From: SAR86 cluster bacterium
GTDB lineage: Bacteria; Pseudomonadota; Gammaproteobacteria; Magnimaribacterales; D2472
Reading direction: 5' to 3'
DNA: 64,000 nucleotides
Assembly (NCBI GenBank): GCA_023703655.1
Contig: CP097973.1
Location: forward strand, 1,234,170 to 1,298,169
Part shown: positions 7,061 through 14,801 of the stretch, one piece after another
Numbering within the stretch: position 1 is the stretch's first letter
Layout: each line of letters begins with the position of its first letter
Made by a program: the position numbers and the translations under genes
The notes under the pieces: generated by a model
The model's database searches: none
Seen by the model: the letters and a program-made list of their open reading frames with translations, nothing else
What the model was told of the DNA's origin: nothing

Positions 7061-9289
7061 TTAAAAGCTTAAATTAAATCTAATTCCGTAATTTCTTCCT
7101 GGAAGAGGAACTTCATTCTTTACAAAAGATGCATGGTTTCTTGCAACTTCATCAAGCATGTTTTTTCCAAAAATTGATAAGGTAAATTCACCCCGTTGAA
7201 GATCAAATGTCTTTGTTAATTTAAAATTTAACATTTGATAGCCATCAGTGGCTGTTTCACCAAGAGCAGTACTATTTTGCTTGTCAACATCCTTCAGATT
7301 AAGAACAAGCTTTATATCAGCATTGGAATACTCGGCACTATAAATATTTCTTGCTGGAGTAAGACGTGGAATGTTATTACCATTGCTTAGCTCGCCTGAT
7401 ATATCATCTCTTCCAAATGAAAGTTTTAAAGCTCCAGACCCAAAATCAAAAACGTTACCAATTTCAATCTCGTATCCGTCCATCTCAGCATCCTGTTGAA
7501 GGTAATTAGCTAAGATTAATCCACCATGATCATCATGATGCTCCTCATGCTCTTCGTCGTGCTCTTCATGCTCTTCTTCAGTTTCATCTTGTAAGTAAAT
7601 ATAGTTATCTATATCGTTTCTAAAAACTGTGGCGGTTGCATAAAAGCTACCATTTTTAAAGTTTAGAGTTACATCTAAATTATTTGAGGTTTCTGCATTG
7701 AGATTAACATTTCCGACCTCAAATCTACCCGTGGCTAAATGTGCGCCATTCATAAACATTTCAATAGATGAAGGTGCTCTTTCAACATTTGCAAAACCAA
7801 AATCTAAATCAAGGAAATCATTTAATTGTCTCCCAATGTTAAAAGCTAAACTTGTATTATCAAATGAGCGGTCATAATTGGTTATCTCCATTTCTTCATG
7901 TTCATCATGATCATCGTCTTCATCATGGTGTTCTTCGTCTTCGTCATGATGTTCACTGACAGATCCTTTTGTATCAACACTGTCAACTCTCAGACCAAAA
8001 TCAAAACTGTAATCTCCAAAACTTCTACTGAGATAATAACCTACTGTAAATTCTTCAGATGTTGCAGGTTGCATGAATGCCTCAGATCCAATTATTGAGG
8101 TATCTTCTTCAATAATATTAAAGGAGACTTTTTGAGATATTAACGAAGTAGAGAGATCAAAAATTGCGCCATATTCTGAAGAGTCGTTTGTGAAGGTTGT
8201 TGGGCCCTCTTCATCATGTCCCTCGTGCTCATCATGATCATCATCTTCATCATGATGCTCCTCCTCTTCATGCTCCTCAGCATGTTGCTCTGTGAAAGAA
8301 TAATCCGAGTCTCTAAAGAAAAAATCAACTTTACTTACTAAATTTCCACCAAAATTGTAGGAACCCTTTATATCGAATTTATCAGATTCAGTATTCGTAA
8401 AAATTCTCTCTCCTTCATGCTCATCATTTCCTTCTTCGTCATGCTCATCACCATGTGCTCCATGATCGTCACCATGAAAAGGTATACCATATGAGCTTTC
8501 TATACTGCCAACTGAAAAACCTAAGTAACCCCAATCTGTAACAGTAGAAGCGCCAAATTTTAATGATTCGGATTCAAAGTCAGTATTTGCTAGATAACCT
8601 AAGTCTTCTTCATGATGTTCTTCCTCATCATGATGATCTTCATCCTCATCATGATGCTCTTCTTCCTCAGAGTGAATAACAGCTCCACTAGGAATGTCAT
8701 AATTACCTAATGAAGTATTCTTATACGCTAAAGTTACATTTAGATTTTCAAAATTATCCTGGAAACTAAAAGATTGTGTGTCACCATCATTAACTGATTG
8801 CGATTCAAGTCCAACTTTAAGGGCTCTTTCAACATTTGTCATTGGTATTGAGTTATCAACAATGTTGATAATTCCGCCTATGGTTCCATTCGAATAAAGT
8901 AAAGATGAAGGGCCACGAACAACTTCAATTTGTTCTACATTACTCAAATCAACATCATTAAAATGATCAGCTCCCAAGCCAGAGACATCCCGATTGACGA
9001 TACCGTTTTCGAGTATCTTTATTCTTGAGCCAGACATTCCTCTGATAATTGGTTGGCCAACTGCAGCACCATAGTCAGCTGAGGCAACTCCTAGTAAATC
9101 ATCTAGGGTTTCACCAATACTTTGTGTGGCATCAGAAGAAACCTCTGAACCATCAACTATGTGAATAGGATCACCAATTTCGTTAAACGTTTTACCTAAT
9201 ATTGAGGACGTAACAATCACTTCCTCTATGTTATCTTGTGCAAAACTAAAAGTTGCTGCCAAACCAATTAAGGTTAAATATTTTTTCAT
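7061..9289 (-). CDS. TonB-dependent receptor with His/Asp/Glu-rich loops, probable zinc uptake (ZnuD-like)
   Basis: The 742-residue outer-membrane receptor has a signal peptide (1-17), a TonB box region EEVIVTSS (22-29), a plug domain (about 38-145, with QPIIRGMSGSRI and VEQIEVVRGPSSLLY) and a 22-strand-type barrel ending in LSF. Five acidic His-rich inserts sit at about 206-229, 272-294, 336-362, 446-468 and 571-590, all plausible extracellular or metal-collecting loops. ZnuD-type zinc receptors carry such loops, though five is many. A Zur-like box lies 34-48 bp upstream, and an AAGGGG Shine-Dalgarno precedes the ATG. Energy would come from the TonB2 cluster at 25-30 kb. Other divalent metals such as nickel cannot be excluded. 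Confidence 0.85.
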   Translation of the reverse strand: MKKYLTLIGLAATFSFAQDNIEEVIVTSSILGKTFNEIGDPIHIVDGSEVSSDATQSIGETLDDLLGVASADYGAAVGQPIIRGMSGSRIKILENGIVNRDVSGLGADHFNDVDLSNVEQIEVVRGPSSLLYSNGTIGGIINIVDNSIPMTNVERALKVGLESQSVNDGDTQSFSFQDNFENLNVTLAYKNTSLGNYDIPSGAVIHSEEEEHHDEDEDHHDEEEHHEEDLGYLANTDFESESLKFGASTVTDWGYLGFSVGSIESSYGIPFHGDDHGAHGDEHDEEGNDEHEGERIFTNTESDKFDIKGSYNFGGNLVSKVDFFFRDSDYSFTEQHAEEHEEEEHHDEDDDHDEHEGHDEEGPTTFTNDSSEYGAIFDLSTSLISQKVSFNIIEEDTSIIGSEAFMQPATSEEFTVGYYLSRSFGDYSFDFGLRVDSVDTKGSVSEHHDEDEEHHDEDDDHDEHEEMEITNYDRSFDNTSLAFNIGRQLNDFLDLDFGFANVERAPSSIEMFMNGAHLATGRFEVGNVNLNAETSNNLDVTLNFKNGSFYATATVFRNDIDNYIYLQDETEEEHEEHDEEHEEHHDDHGGLILANYLQQDAEMDGYEIEIGNVFDFGSGALKLSFGRDDISGELSNGNNIPRLTPARNIYSAEYSNADIKLVLNLKDVDKQNSTALGETATDGYQMLNFKLTKTFDLQRGEFTLSIFGKNMLDEVARNHASFVKNEVPLPGRNYGIRFNLSF

Positions 9290-9322
9290 AGCATGTGCCC
9301 CTTAAAAGTTGTTATTAAACAT

Positions 9323-9337
9323 TGTTATAACATAACA
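9323..9337. promoter_or_regulatory. Zur-box-like operator upstream of the zinc receptor
   Basis: TGTTATAACATAACA matches the core GTTATA-N-TATAAC of the gammaproteobacterial Zur box at 12 of 13 positions (the flanks match less well). It lies 34-48 bp upstream of the receptor start, where a repressor would overlap the promoter. Zur represses zinc-uptake genes when zinc is sufficient, which agrees with the receptor's His-rich loops. Binding is inferred from sequence match and context. Confidence 0.65.
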
Positions 9338-9338
9338 G

Positions 9339-10145
9339 TCAATCCGATTCACATATTTTTATTAAATTTAGTGCCCAATCTTTTATTAAAGGATTATCTT
9401 TAGCATTCAGAATATACTCTTGGCCTTGACCTTTGCATTGCAGCCTGCAATTTATGGGATCTTTCCATCTAATTCTGTTTAAAAAAAGTTTTTTAGTATT
9501 TTGAAAATATCTTTTAGGTAATTTCCAATTAGATCTAGATTTCCCCTCTTCTGTCAAAATTAATTGCTTATTTGTTTTAGTAAACATACCGTAACCTTTA
9601 TTTTTTAATAAAGAATTATTAATTTTTAAATCTCTTGCTCCAACGTAAATAGTATTATTTTTAAAAATTTTGTTATGCATTTGGCCGTGAGGATGTGTAA
9701 TATTTTTCCTTTCTAAAAAATCATTTATATGACTATCACCTTTTATAATTTTTTCCACTTGTAGCCACCCAAAAATATGATGCAAATCTTTATTATCACG
9801 TGTGTATTTTTTAAACCAACCAAAAAATAAAAAAAGATCATTTACTCCAACATCATTGTTGTCGAGCTCAGTTTGTGCCGCATTGGCTTGTCCGAAAAGC
9901 CCTCTTTTATCTCTTAAATCTGGATCATAATGACAATACTTATAATCAAGATGAGTATTGCATTTCATAAATGAAAAAAGGTCCAATGCTTTTTTGTTTT
10001 GAATAACTAAATCCCTATACTTATTGGGTGATCTTATTTTCCAAGGTATTGGTATTGAATAAATGCCTCCATCATCCAAAATTGGTGATGCAGCACCACC
10101 TGAAGATGAATCAAATCCCTTTCTGCTTAAAATTATTCTATTCAT
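9339..10145 (-). CDS. Nmad3-like putative nucleotide-modification protein
   Basis: The 268-residue protein opens with MNRIILSRKGFDSSSGGAAS and then SPIL and SIPIP motifs, the hallmark of the Nmad3 domain (nucleotide modification-associated domain 3). A GLFGQ, a FLFFGWF, an HHIFGWLQV and a GKSRSNWKLP motif follow in the same family order. The family was predicted from phage and bacterial gene neighbourhoods to act in hypermodified-base or modified-nucleotide metabolism; its reaction is not established to my knowledge. The gene is very AT-rich with many Lys and Asn codons, unlike the receptor next to it, which suggests acquisition. It shares no obvious operon and its stop lies next to the Zur box. 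Confidence 0.65.
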   Translation of the reverse strand: MNRIILSRKGFDSSSGGAASPILDDGGIYSIPIPWKIRSPNKYRDLVIQNKKALDLFSFMKCNTHLDYKYCHYDPDLRDKRGLFGQANAAQTELDNNDVGVNDLFLFFGWFKKYTRDNKDLHHIFGWLQVEKIIKGDSHINDFLERKNITHPHGQMHNKIFKNNTIYVGARDLKINNSLLKNKGYGMFTKTNKQLILTEEGKSRSNWKLPKRYFQNTKKLFLNRIRWKDPINCRLQCKGQGQEYILNAKDNPLIKDWALNLIKICESD

Positions 10146-10150
10146 AGATT

Positions 10151-10179
10151 TTGATTTTCTTCACTGTTTTTCATATTAT
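10151..10179 (+). promoter_or_regulatory. Sigma70-like promoter of the riboswitch RNA
   Basis: TTGATT (10151-10156) and TATTAT (10174-10179) are separated by 17 bases, a standard sigma70 arrangement. The expected transcription start near 10186 falls right at the 5' edge of the first aptamer, so the transcript would begin with the riboswitch. No other promoter is as good in the interval. Confidence 0.55.
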
Positions 10180-10184
10180 AGAGC

Positions 10185-10243
10185 TACGTTCATCCTAATT
10201 TAATCAAATTAGGACGGAAGTAGTCGTGAGACGAAGGAACGCA
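10185..10243 (+). promoter_or_regulatory. Glutamine riboswitch aptamer 1 (glnA / Downstream-peptide class)
   Basis: CGTTC (10187-10191) pairs with GAACG (10237-10241) as P1. A hairpin CCTAATTT/AAATTAGG forms P2, followed by the conserved ACGGAAGTAG, a small hairpin TC-GTGA-GA, and CGAAGGAACGC. This order of conserved blocks is that of the glutamine aptamers known mainly from cyanobacteria and marine metagenomes. The copy lies directly in front of a second aptamer of the same class. Identification is by remembered consensus, so a covariance-model search should confirm it. Confidence 0.75.
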
Positions 10244-10245
10244 TT

Positions 10246-10297
10246 ATCGTTCATCTCGAAAGAGACGGAAGTAGGTAATGATACCGAAGGAACGCGT
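10246..10297 (+). promoter_or_regulatory. Glutamine riboswitch aptamer 2 (tandem copy)
   Basis: CGTTC (10248-10252) pairs with GAACG (10290-10294), P2 is TCTC-GAAA-GAGA, then CGGAAGTAGG, P3 GGTA-ATGA-TACC and GAAGGAACGCG. The conserved single-stranded blocks repeat those of aptamer 1 while the helices differ in sequence but keep pairing, which is strong evidence for a conserved RNA structure. A small hairpin TATACC/GGTATA follows at 10310-10325 and may belong to the expression platform before the Shine-Dalgarno at 10348-10353. Confidence 0.78.
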
Positions 10298-10357
10298 TGA
10301 GAAGTGGGGTATACCTTTAGGTATATGAGTTAATCAACACGAGAACTGGAGGCAAAT

Positions 10358-10522
10358 ATGACTACGTTCTACAGAGGCACTGAAGTGACTGCTAATGATG
10401 TTGTTAGAAGCCAAGCTGCTAAAAACAAATTCATTTACAGAGGCACTAAAGTTAGCCAAAACGTAAGCAAGTCAGCAAAACCACAAAAAGGTAATTACCG
10501 TGGTACTAGCTGGAATGCATAA
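10358..10522 (+). CDS. 54-residue YRGT-repeat peptide under glutamine riboswitch control
   Basis: The ORF starts at ATG 10358 behind a good Shine-Dalgarno (CTGGAGG) and ends at a TAA at 10520-10522. The product carries three similar motifs: FYRGTEV (residues 4-10), IYRGTKV (26-32) and NYRGTSW (46-52), separated by polar, Lys/Ser/Asn-rich linkers. YRG motifs of this kind recall the DUF4278 family of small proteins. Short ORFs are the usual partner of the Downstream-peptide type of glutamine riboswitch, and a strong terminator follows, so this is a one-gene transcript. Its role is unknown. A nitrogen-status effector, as for small inhibitors of glutamine synthetase in cyanobacteria, is an analogy only. 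Confidence 0.75.
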   Translation: MTTFYRGTEVTANDVVRSQAAKNKFIYRGTKVSQNVSKSAKPQKGNYRGTSWNA

Positions 10523-10537
10523 CTTTCTCTGAAAGTT

Positions 10538-10570
10538 AAAAAAGGAAGGTTTTTACCTTCCTTTTTTGTT
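10538..10570 (+). terminator. Rho-independent terminator of the riboswitch-peptide transcript
   Basis: AAAAAAGGAAGGT (10538-10550), loop TTTT, and ACCTTCCTTTTTT form a strong hairpin that runs into a T tract. It lies 15 bases after the peptide stop, which makes the riboswitch and peptide a closed, monocistronic unit. Confidence 0.85.
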
Positions 10571-10603
10571 TTGGTATAACTATTAGGTATTATTTTGTGA
10601 ATA

Positions 10604-12940
10604 TTGAAACAAATAACTTACATTTTTTTAATTCTTTTGCTATTTGGTTGCAGTAATAGCAACGAAGACCATTCCTGGTATCCATTTCCTTTTTCTCTAT
10701 TTGATGGGGTCTATAGTGCAGGTCCTATTGCGCTAACAAATGACTTTAAAAAAGATCAGGTGCTTTGGGATCAAATCAATATTCTTAATCTCAGCCTAGC
10801 ACGCATGTCATATATGATGCAGCTTGGAAGTCCTGATATTGATATAGCGTGGCTAATGCAAGAAGGAGAATGGCCAGACAAGTCAAGTTTCAGCAGTGGA
10901 AGTTACAAACTAAATCAACATGAATCTGAGTTAAGCAAGTATTTGAATATGAATGGATTCACCTATGACAGGATAAGCAGAAATCAATTACTTAATTCAA
11001 ATACAAAATTAAATCGTCTTAAAGTTGGTAACGGGGAGTATAAGGCGTTAATAATTCACAATACAGATCATATTCTTCCTGACCTTTATAAAAAGATTTC
11101 CGATCTGGCTAAATCAGGTGTCCTAATAATATTCTTAGGAGAATTGCCTAATAGAGCAAGTGGTTTTAAAGATAAAGAAGTCAAAGACACAAGTATATTG
11201 AATCTTAATAAAAGCATTGTTGGAGATATAGAAATCATTGATGAAATGAGCGAAATAAAAGATTTTTTGAAGCCACTGATCAATCAAAAACTTTTTACAA
11301 ATGATGATGTAAATCTGCACGTCAGAGTTAATAAAAGAGATTGTAATAATGAAAAAATTTTATTTCTATTTAATAGCAGTGACGAGCAGATTGACTACAA
11401 ATTTGACATCGACAGGGAATACTCGAACGTGAATATTTTCAATCCTTATGATGGATCAATAATAGGATTAACAACAAAAAATGGTGAAGAAAGTGTTTCA
11501 ATTTTTCTTGAGGCAAATAAGTCAAAAATAATATCCCTTAAATCTGATAACAATTATGAAAGTTGTTGGACTAAGTCAATGTGGGATGATCCAAATAGGG
11601 AGTATTTTCCAATAATTAGATGGTGGTGGCCTGGCAATGCAGTGAATATAGATCAGCTAGAAAAAGAACTCAATATCTTTAAAGTGGCCGGTTTTTCTGG
11701 AGTAGAAATTCAAACGCTTACAATAGGCCTCTCAAATGCTCACCTAAAAAAAAATGAGCAGAATATTTTTAAAGTTGGTGATGCATCTTTTTTTAGCAAT
11801 CTAAAATATGTCTTTTCTAAGGCAAAAGAGCTTGAACTTGATGTGGATTTAACACTTGGAAGCGGATGGTCAAGTGGCGGACCATTTATAAAAAATTTTC
11901 CAGCACAACAATTGGTTAAGTCTGAAATTGAGCTTAAAGGTCCGTTAAATATTGAAGTTGCAGAACCAAGTATTGAAGATCCGTTTTTTGCGAATGCGAC
12001 AAATTGGGTGGTTGAAAATACAATTGGTGAATTTGATAGTGACTTAGAACTTGTAAGCATCTCTAGCGCTCAAATAATCAAAAAAGATGGCGAAGAGAAA
12101 CTCATCAACTTCAAAGATATTTCAACTAATTTTGACGGAAATAAACTTAATATTGATATAGGCGCAGGAAAATATAAAGTCTTTTTTGTATATCAAAATG
12201 ATGTTTCACATAACGTTCTAGGTTCAGGATATCCAAATGCTCTTGAAAACTCATTAGTCATTGATCATCTATATAAAGGTGGTATTGATGAATATCTAAA
12301 AAAACTTGGTGAAGTTTGGTTAGATGGAATCAGTCCATATAAACCAAGGAGTTTTTTCGTTGATAGTTTTGAGCTTATTGGTCAGCTACCCTGGTCAGAT
12401 AAATTTTTTGAAAAGTTCAATGAGATGCATGAATATGATTTAAGACCCTTTCTACCATTGCTATTCAAAGAATATGGTGAATCAAAATACTTATACTCTA
12501 TCTTTGGTGATGAGGCTGAATATCAGACAACAAACAAATTACAAGAAAGAGTGCGAGAGGATTACATCCTTGTTAGAGAGCATCTATTTATGAATGAGTT
12601 TCTTATGCCAATGAAGAATTGGATGGATGAAAAGAATATCACCCTTAGAATGCAAGCACATGGTGGATTTGGAGATTACTTAGATGCATATGCAGTTGCT
12701 GATATTCCTGAAAGTGAAAGCTTATTTGCCGGTGGTGATTATGACTTTTTAAAGTTAGCAGCATCTGCTGGACATGTTTCAGGCAAAAACACTATAAGCT
12801 CAGAATCATTTATCAAACTAAGTATTTTTGATACAACAATTAGTCTAGATGAATTCCATTCATTTTCAGGTAATGCATTTGCAGCCGGTATTAATCAAAT
12901 TGTTTTTCACGGCTATGCTTATGACTATAAAACTAAATAA
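10604..12940 (+). CDS. GH106-like alpha-L-rhamnosidase lipoprotein, domains circularly permuted
   Basis: The 778-residue product starts at a TTG and has a lipoprotein signal (LLLFGC, Cys16). Residues 25-240 match the region that normally follows the barrel in GH106 (WYPFPF, SLARMSYMMQLGSPDIDIAWL), and 237-310 a beta-rich segment (HVRVNKRDCNNEKILFLFN). The catalytic barrel comes second: IIRWWWPGNAVNIDQLEKEL (337-356), LGSGWSSGGPF (418-428), candidate acid Glu590 in FVDSFE, IPESES (701-706) and candidate base Glu734 in SSESF. It ends at GINQIVFHGYAY, exactly where the N-terminal part would usually begin. The C-terminal beta-sandwich domains of the family are absent. Substrate is probably rhamnose-containing polysaccharide or a related glycan. 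The 3' end overlaps the convergent phzF-like gene by 8 bp. Confidence 0.75.
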   Translation: MKQITYIFLILLLFGCSNSNEDHSWYPFPFSLFDGVYSAGPIALTNDFKKDQVLWDQINILNLSLARMSYMMQLGSPDIDIAWLMQEGEWPDKSSFSSGSYKLNQHESELSKYLNMNGFTYDRISRNQLLNSNTKLNRLKVGNGEYKALIIHNTDHILPDLYKKISDLAKSGVLIIFLGELPNRASGFKDKEVKDTSILNLNKSIVGDIEIIDEMSEIKDFLKPLINQKLFTNDDVNLHVRVNKRDCNNEKILFLFNSSDEQIDYKFDIDREYSNVNIFNPYDGSIIGLTTKNGEESVSIFLEANKSKIISLKSDNNYESCWTKSMWDDPNREYFPIIRWWWPGNAVNIDQLEKELNIFKVAGFSGVEIQTLTIGLSNAHLKKNEQNIFKVGDASFFSNLKYVFSKAKELELDVDLTLGSGWSSGGPFIKNFPAQQLVKSEIELKGPLNIEVAEPSIEDPFFANATNWVVENTIGEFDSDLELVSISSAQIIKKDGEEKLINFKDISTNFDGNKLNIDIGAGKYKVFFVYQNDVSHNVLGSGYPNALENSLVIDHLYKGGIDEYLKKLGEVWLDGISPYKPRSFFVDSFELIGQLPWSDKFFEKFNEMHEYDLRPFLPLLFKEYGESKYLYSIFGDEAEYQTTNKLQERVREDYILVREHLFMNEFLMPMKNWMDEKNITLRMQAHGGFGDYLDAYAVADIPESESLFAGGDYDFLKLAASAGHVSGKNTISSESFIKLSIFDTTISLDEFHSFSGNAFAAGINQIVFHGYAYDYKTK

Positions 12941-13718
12941 TTATTTCTCCATGAAAAAAGGTTGTTGCATAGCCACCAAGAATCACTCGATCATCAGCTA
13001 ATTCACAATATAGAATTCCTGACCTCTCTGAAATCTGCTTGGCAACCATTTTGTTTTTTCCTAACTGAGATGCCCAATATGGGATCATAACTGCATGTGC
13101 TGATCCTGTTACAGGATCTTCATCAACACCAGTCTTTGGAAAAAAACATCTTGAGACAAAATCAAATTCAGAACTCCTCGCAGTTACGATCAATCCCATT
13201 TGATCAAAGCGACTTATTTTCTCGAAATTTGGTTCAAGATCCTTAACTTTTTGTTCACCAGATAAAACTGCCATGAGTTTTGTTTTGCCTTGATATGCAG
13301 CATCAGGCATTACACCAATCGCGTCCCTAATTTTTTCTAATCTTTCATACTTTGCAGGATTATCAGTGGGAAAATCCAAATAAATCAAGCCATCATCCCT
13401 TTTAGCTAATAACTTGCCATGCTCTTTGCAGGTAAATACGATCTCATTTTTTTCTTGGAAATAATTATCAAACAATGCTTTTGCTGAAGCTAAGGTTGCA
13501 TGTCCACAAAGGTCAACTTCAGCTGATGGGGCAAACCACCTAATATGAAAAGGTTCGCTTGATATATTTACAAACGCTGTTTCAGACAAGTTATTTTCCG
13601 CAGCAATTAATTGCATAACTGATTCGTCAATATCAGCATCCATGACAACTACAGCGGCTGGATTTCCTTCAAATCTTTTGCTGGTAAAGGCGTCTATTTG
13701 AAACATTTTCAATTTCAT
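12933..13718 (-). CDS. PhzF-family isomerase/epimerase
   Basis: The 261-residue protein belongs to the PhzF family of diaminopimelate-epimerase-fold enzymes. It shows the N-terminal FQIDAFTSKRFEGNPAAVV, the catalytic-Glu motif ENNLSETAFV (residues 41-50), the GHATLASAKALF motif (77-88) and DPVTGSAHAVM near residue 200. Chromosomal members away from phenazine genes are usually of unknown substrate, and nothing nearby suggests phenazines. It is a single gene, convergent with the GH106-like gene and divergent from thiD. Confidence 0.85.
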   Translation of the reverse strand: MKLKMFQIDAFTSKRFEGNPAAVVVMDADIDESVMQLIAAENNLSETAFVNISSEPFHIRWFAPSAEVDLCGHATLASAKALFDNYFQEKNEIVFTCKEHGKLLAKRDDGLIYLDFPTDNPAKYERLEKIRDAIGVMPDAAYQGKTKLMAVLSGEQKVKDLEPNFEKISRFDQMGLIVTARSSEFDFVSRCFFPKTGVDEDPVTGSAHAVMIPYWASQLGKNKMVAKQISERSGILYCELADDRVILGGYATTFFHGEIII

Positions 13719-13781
13719 TTTTCAACTCTAGACTTATACATATACAATGGCAAATCTTTTATAATTTTTATTTCAAATATC

Positions 13782-14558
13782 ATGCAAAAACTTAAGTCTA
13801 TTCTGAGCATTGCGGGTTCTGACTCTTCAGGTGGAGCCGGTATTCAAGCTGATATTAAAACAATTACAACCCTAGGAGGTTACGCTGCAAGCGTAATTAC
13901 TGCTGTTACTTCTCAAAATACTCAAGGTGTTCAGGGCATACATGACATTCCGCTGTCGGTAATTAAAAGTCAAATCAAATCTGTGATTTACGATATTGAT
14001 GTCCGAGTAATTAAAACAGGTATGCTCAATAATCCTAATTTAATTAAATTTATTGGTAAGAATCTTTCTCACAAAAAGTTGATTGTTGATCCTGTAATGG
14101 TGGCTGCATCAGGTGATATTCTTGTTGAAAAATCACTTTGCAAAGTTATTAAAGTTAATCTTCTGCCAAGTGCATTTTTAGTCACTCCAAATATATATGA
14201 GGCAGAGATTCTTTCGGGGATACCAATAAAATCAATTGATGACCAAATTCAATCTGCAAAATTAATTAAATCTTTTGGTGCAAAGAATGTTTTAGTTAAA
14301 GGTGGTCACATGAATGAAAAGATTTTGGCGGATGTTCTTTTGGCTGGCAATAAGATAGAGGTCTTTAAACATAAGAAAATTATTACAAAGAATACTCATG
14401 GGACTGGTTGCACTCTCGCAAGCGCAATTGCTACTAAAATTGCTCAAGGTCACAAAATGTCTATTGCCGTAAAAACATCAATAGACTATGTGCAAGTACT
14501 ATTAAAAAAATCTCCTAAAATTGGCAAAGGGAATGGGCCTTTAGCGCATAATATTTAA
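13782..14558 (+). CDS. thiD: Hydroxymethylpyrimidine/phosphomethylpyrimidine kinase
   Basis: The start at 13782 (MQKLKSILSIAGSDSS) gives 258 residues, the normal ThiD length; an upstream in-frame start would add an unlikely extension overlapping phzF. The protein phosphorylates HMP and HMP phosphate for thiamin synthesis. Visible motifs are the ribokinase-type AGSDSSGGAGIQADIK, KTGMLN, VDPVMVAASGD, the anion-hole and catalytic region HGTGCTLASAIA, and VKGGH. It is monocistronic here, while thiS and thiG sit at 39-40 kb. Confidence 0.93.
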   Translation: MQKLKSILSIAGSDSSGGAGIQADIKTITTLGGYAASVITAVTSQNTQGVQGIHDIPLSVIKSQIKSVIYDIDVRVIKTGMLNNPNLIKFIGKNLSHKKLIVDPVMVAASGDILVEKSLCKVIKVNLLPSAFLVTPNIYEAEILSGIPIKSIDDQIQSAKLIKSFGAKNVLVKGGHMNEKILADVLLAGNKIEVFKHKKIITKNTHGTGCTLASAIATKIAQGHKMSIAVKTSIDYVQVLLKKSPKIGKGNGPLAHNI

Positions 14559-14567
14559 AATTTATAT

Positions 14568-14801
14568 TTATTTATCTCTTTTTGAAAGACGACTAAATCT
14601 TACTCTAATAGAGTAAACTCGCACTAAAGCTACAAAAGTGATAACAATCTGAGTGAATAGAGAAATTGCTATAGTATTTCTCCAATCCCAAATATCTATA
14701 GTTAGCCAAAGCAAAAAGGTCTGCAAAGGAAAATTTATTAATAGACCCATAAAAACAACTATTACACTCTCTCGAAAAGCAGTTTTTTCCGTTTTGTTCA
14801 T
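14568..14801 (-). CDS. Small two-helix membrane protein, DUF7220-like
   Basis: The 77-residue protein has two membrane helices (about 12-33 and 43-60) and ends in VRVYSIRVRFSRL. That layout resembles DUF7220-type proteins of phages and marine bacteria, which end in a similar SLxRSYxLRRxF motif. The start abuts the stop of the sulfotransferase-like gene, so they are likely cotranscribed. The match is by pattern only and the function unknown. Confidence 0.5.
   Translation of the reverse strand: MNKTEKTAFRESVIVVFMGLLINFPLQTFLLWLTIDIWDWRNTIAISLFTQIVITFVALVRVYSIRVRFSRLSKRDK

Noticed and set aside
7500-8680. Repeated CATCATGATG-like DNA blocks that look like a tandem repeat or a CRISPR-like array
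   Set aside because: The blocks are irregular in length and spacing, keep the reading frame of the zinc receptor and encode its His/Asp/Glu loops; there are no unique spacers and no cas genes.
12933-13718. Phenazine biosynthesis locus
   Set aside because: Only a PhzF-family protein is present; members occur widely without phenazine pathways.
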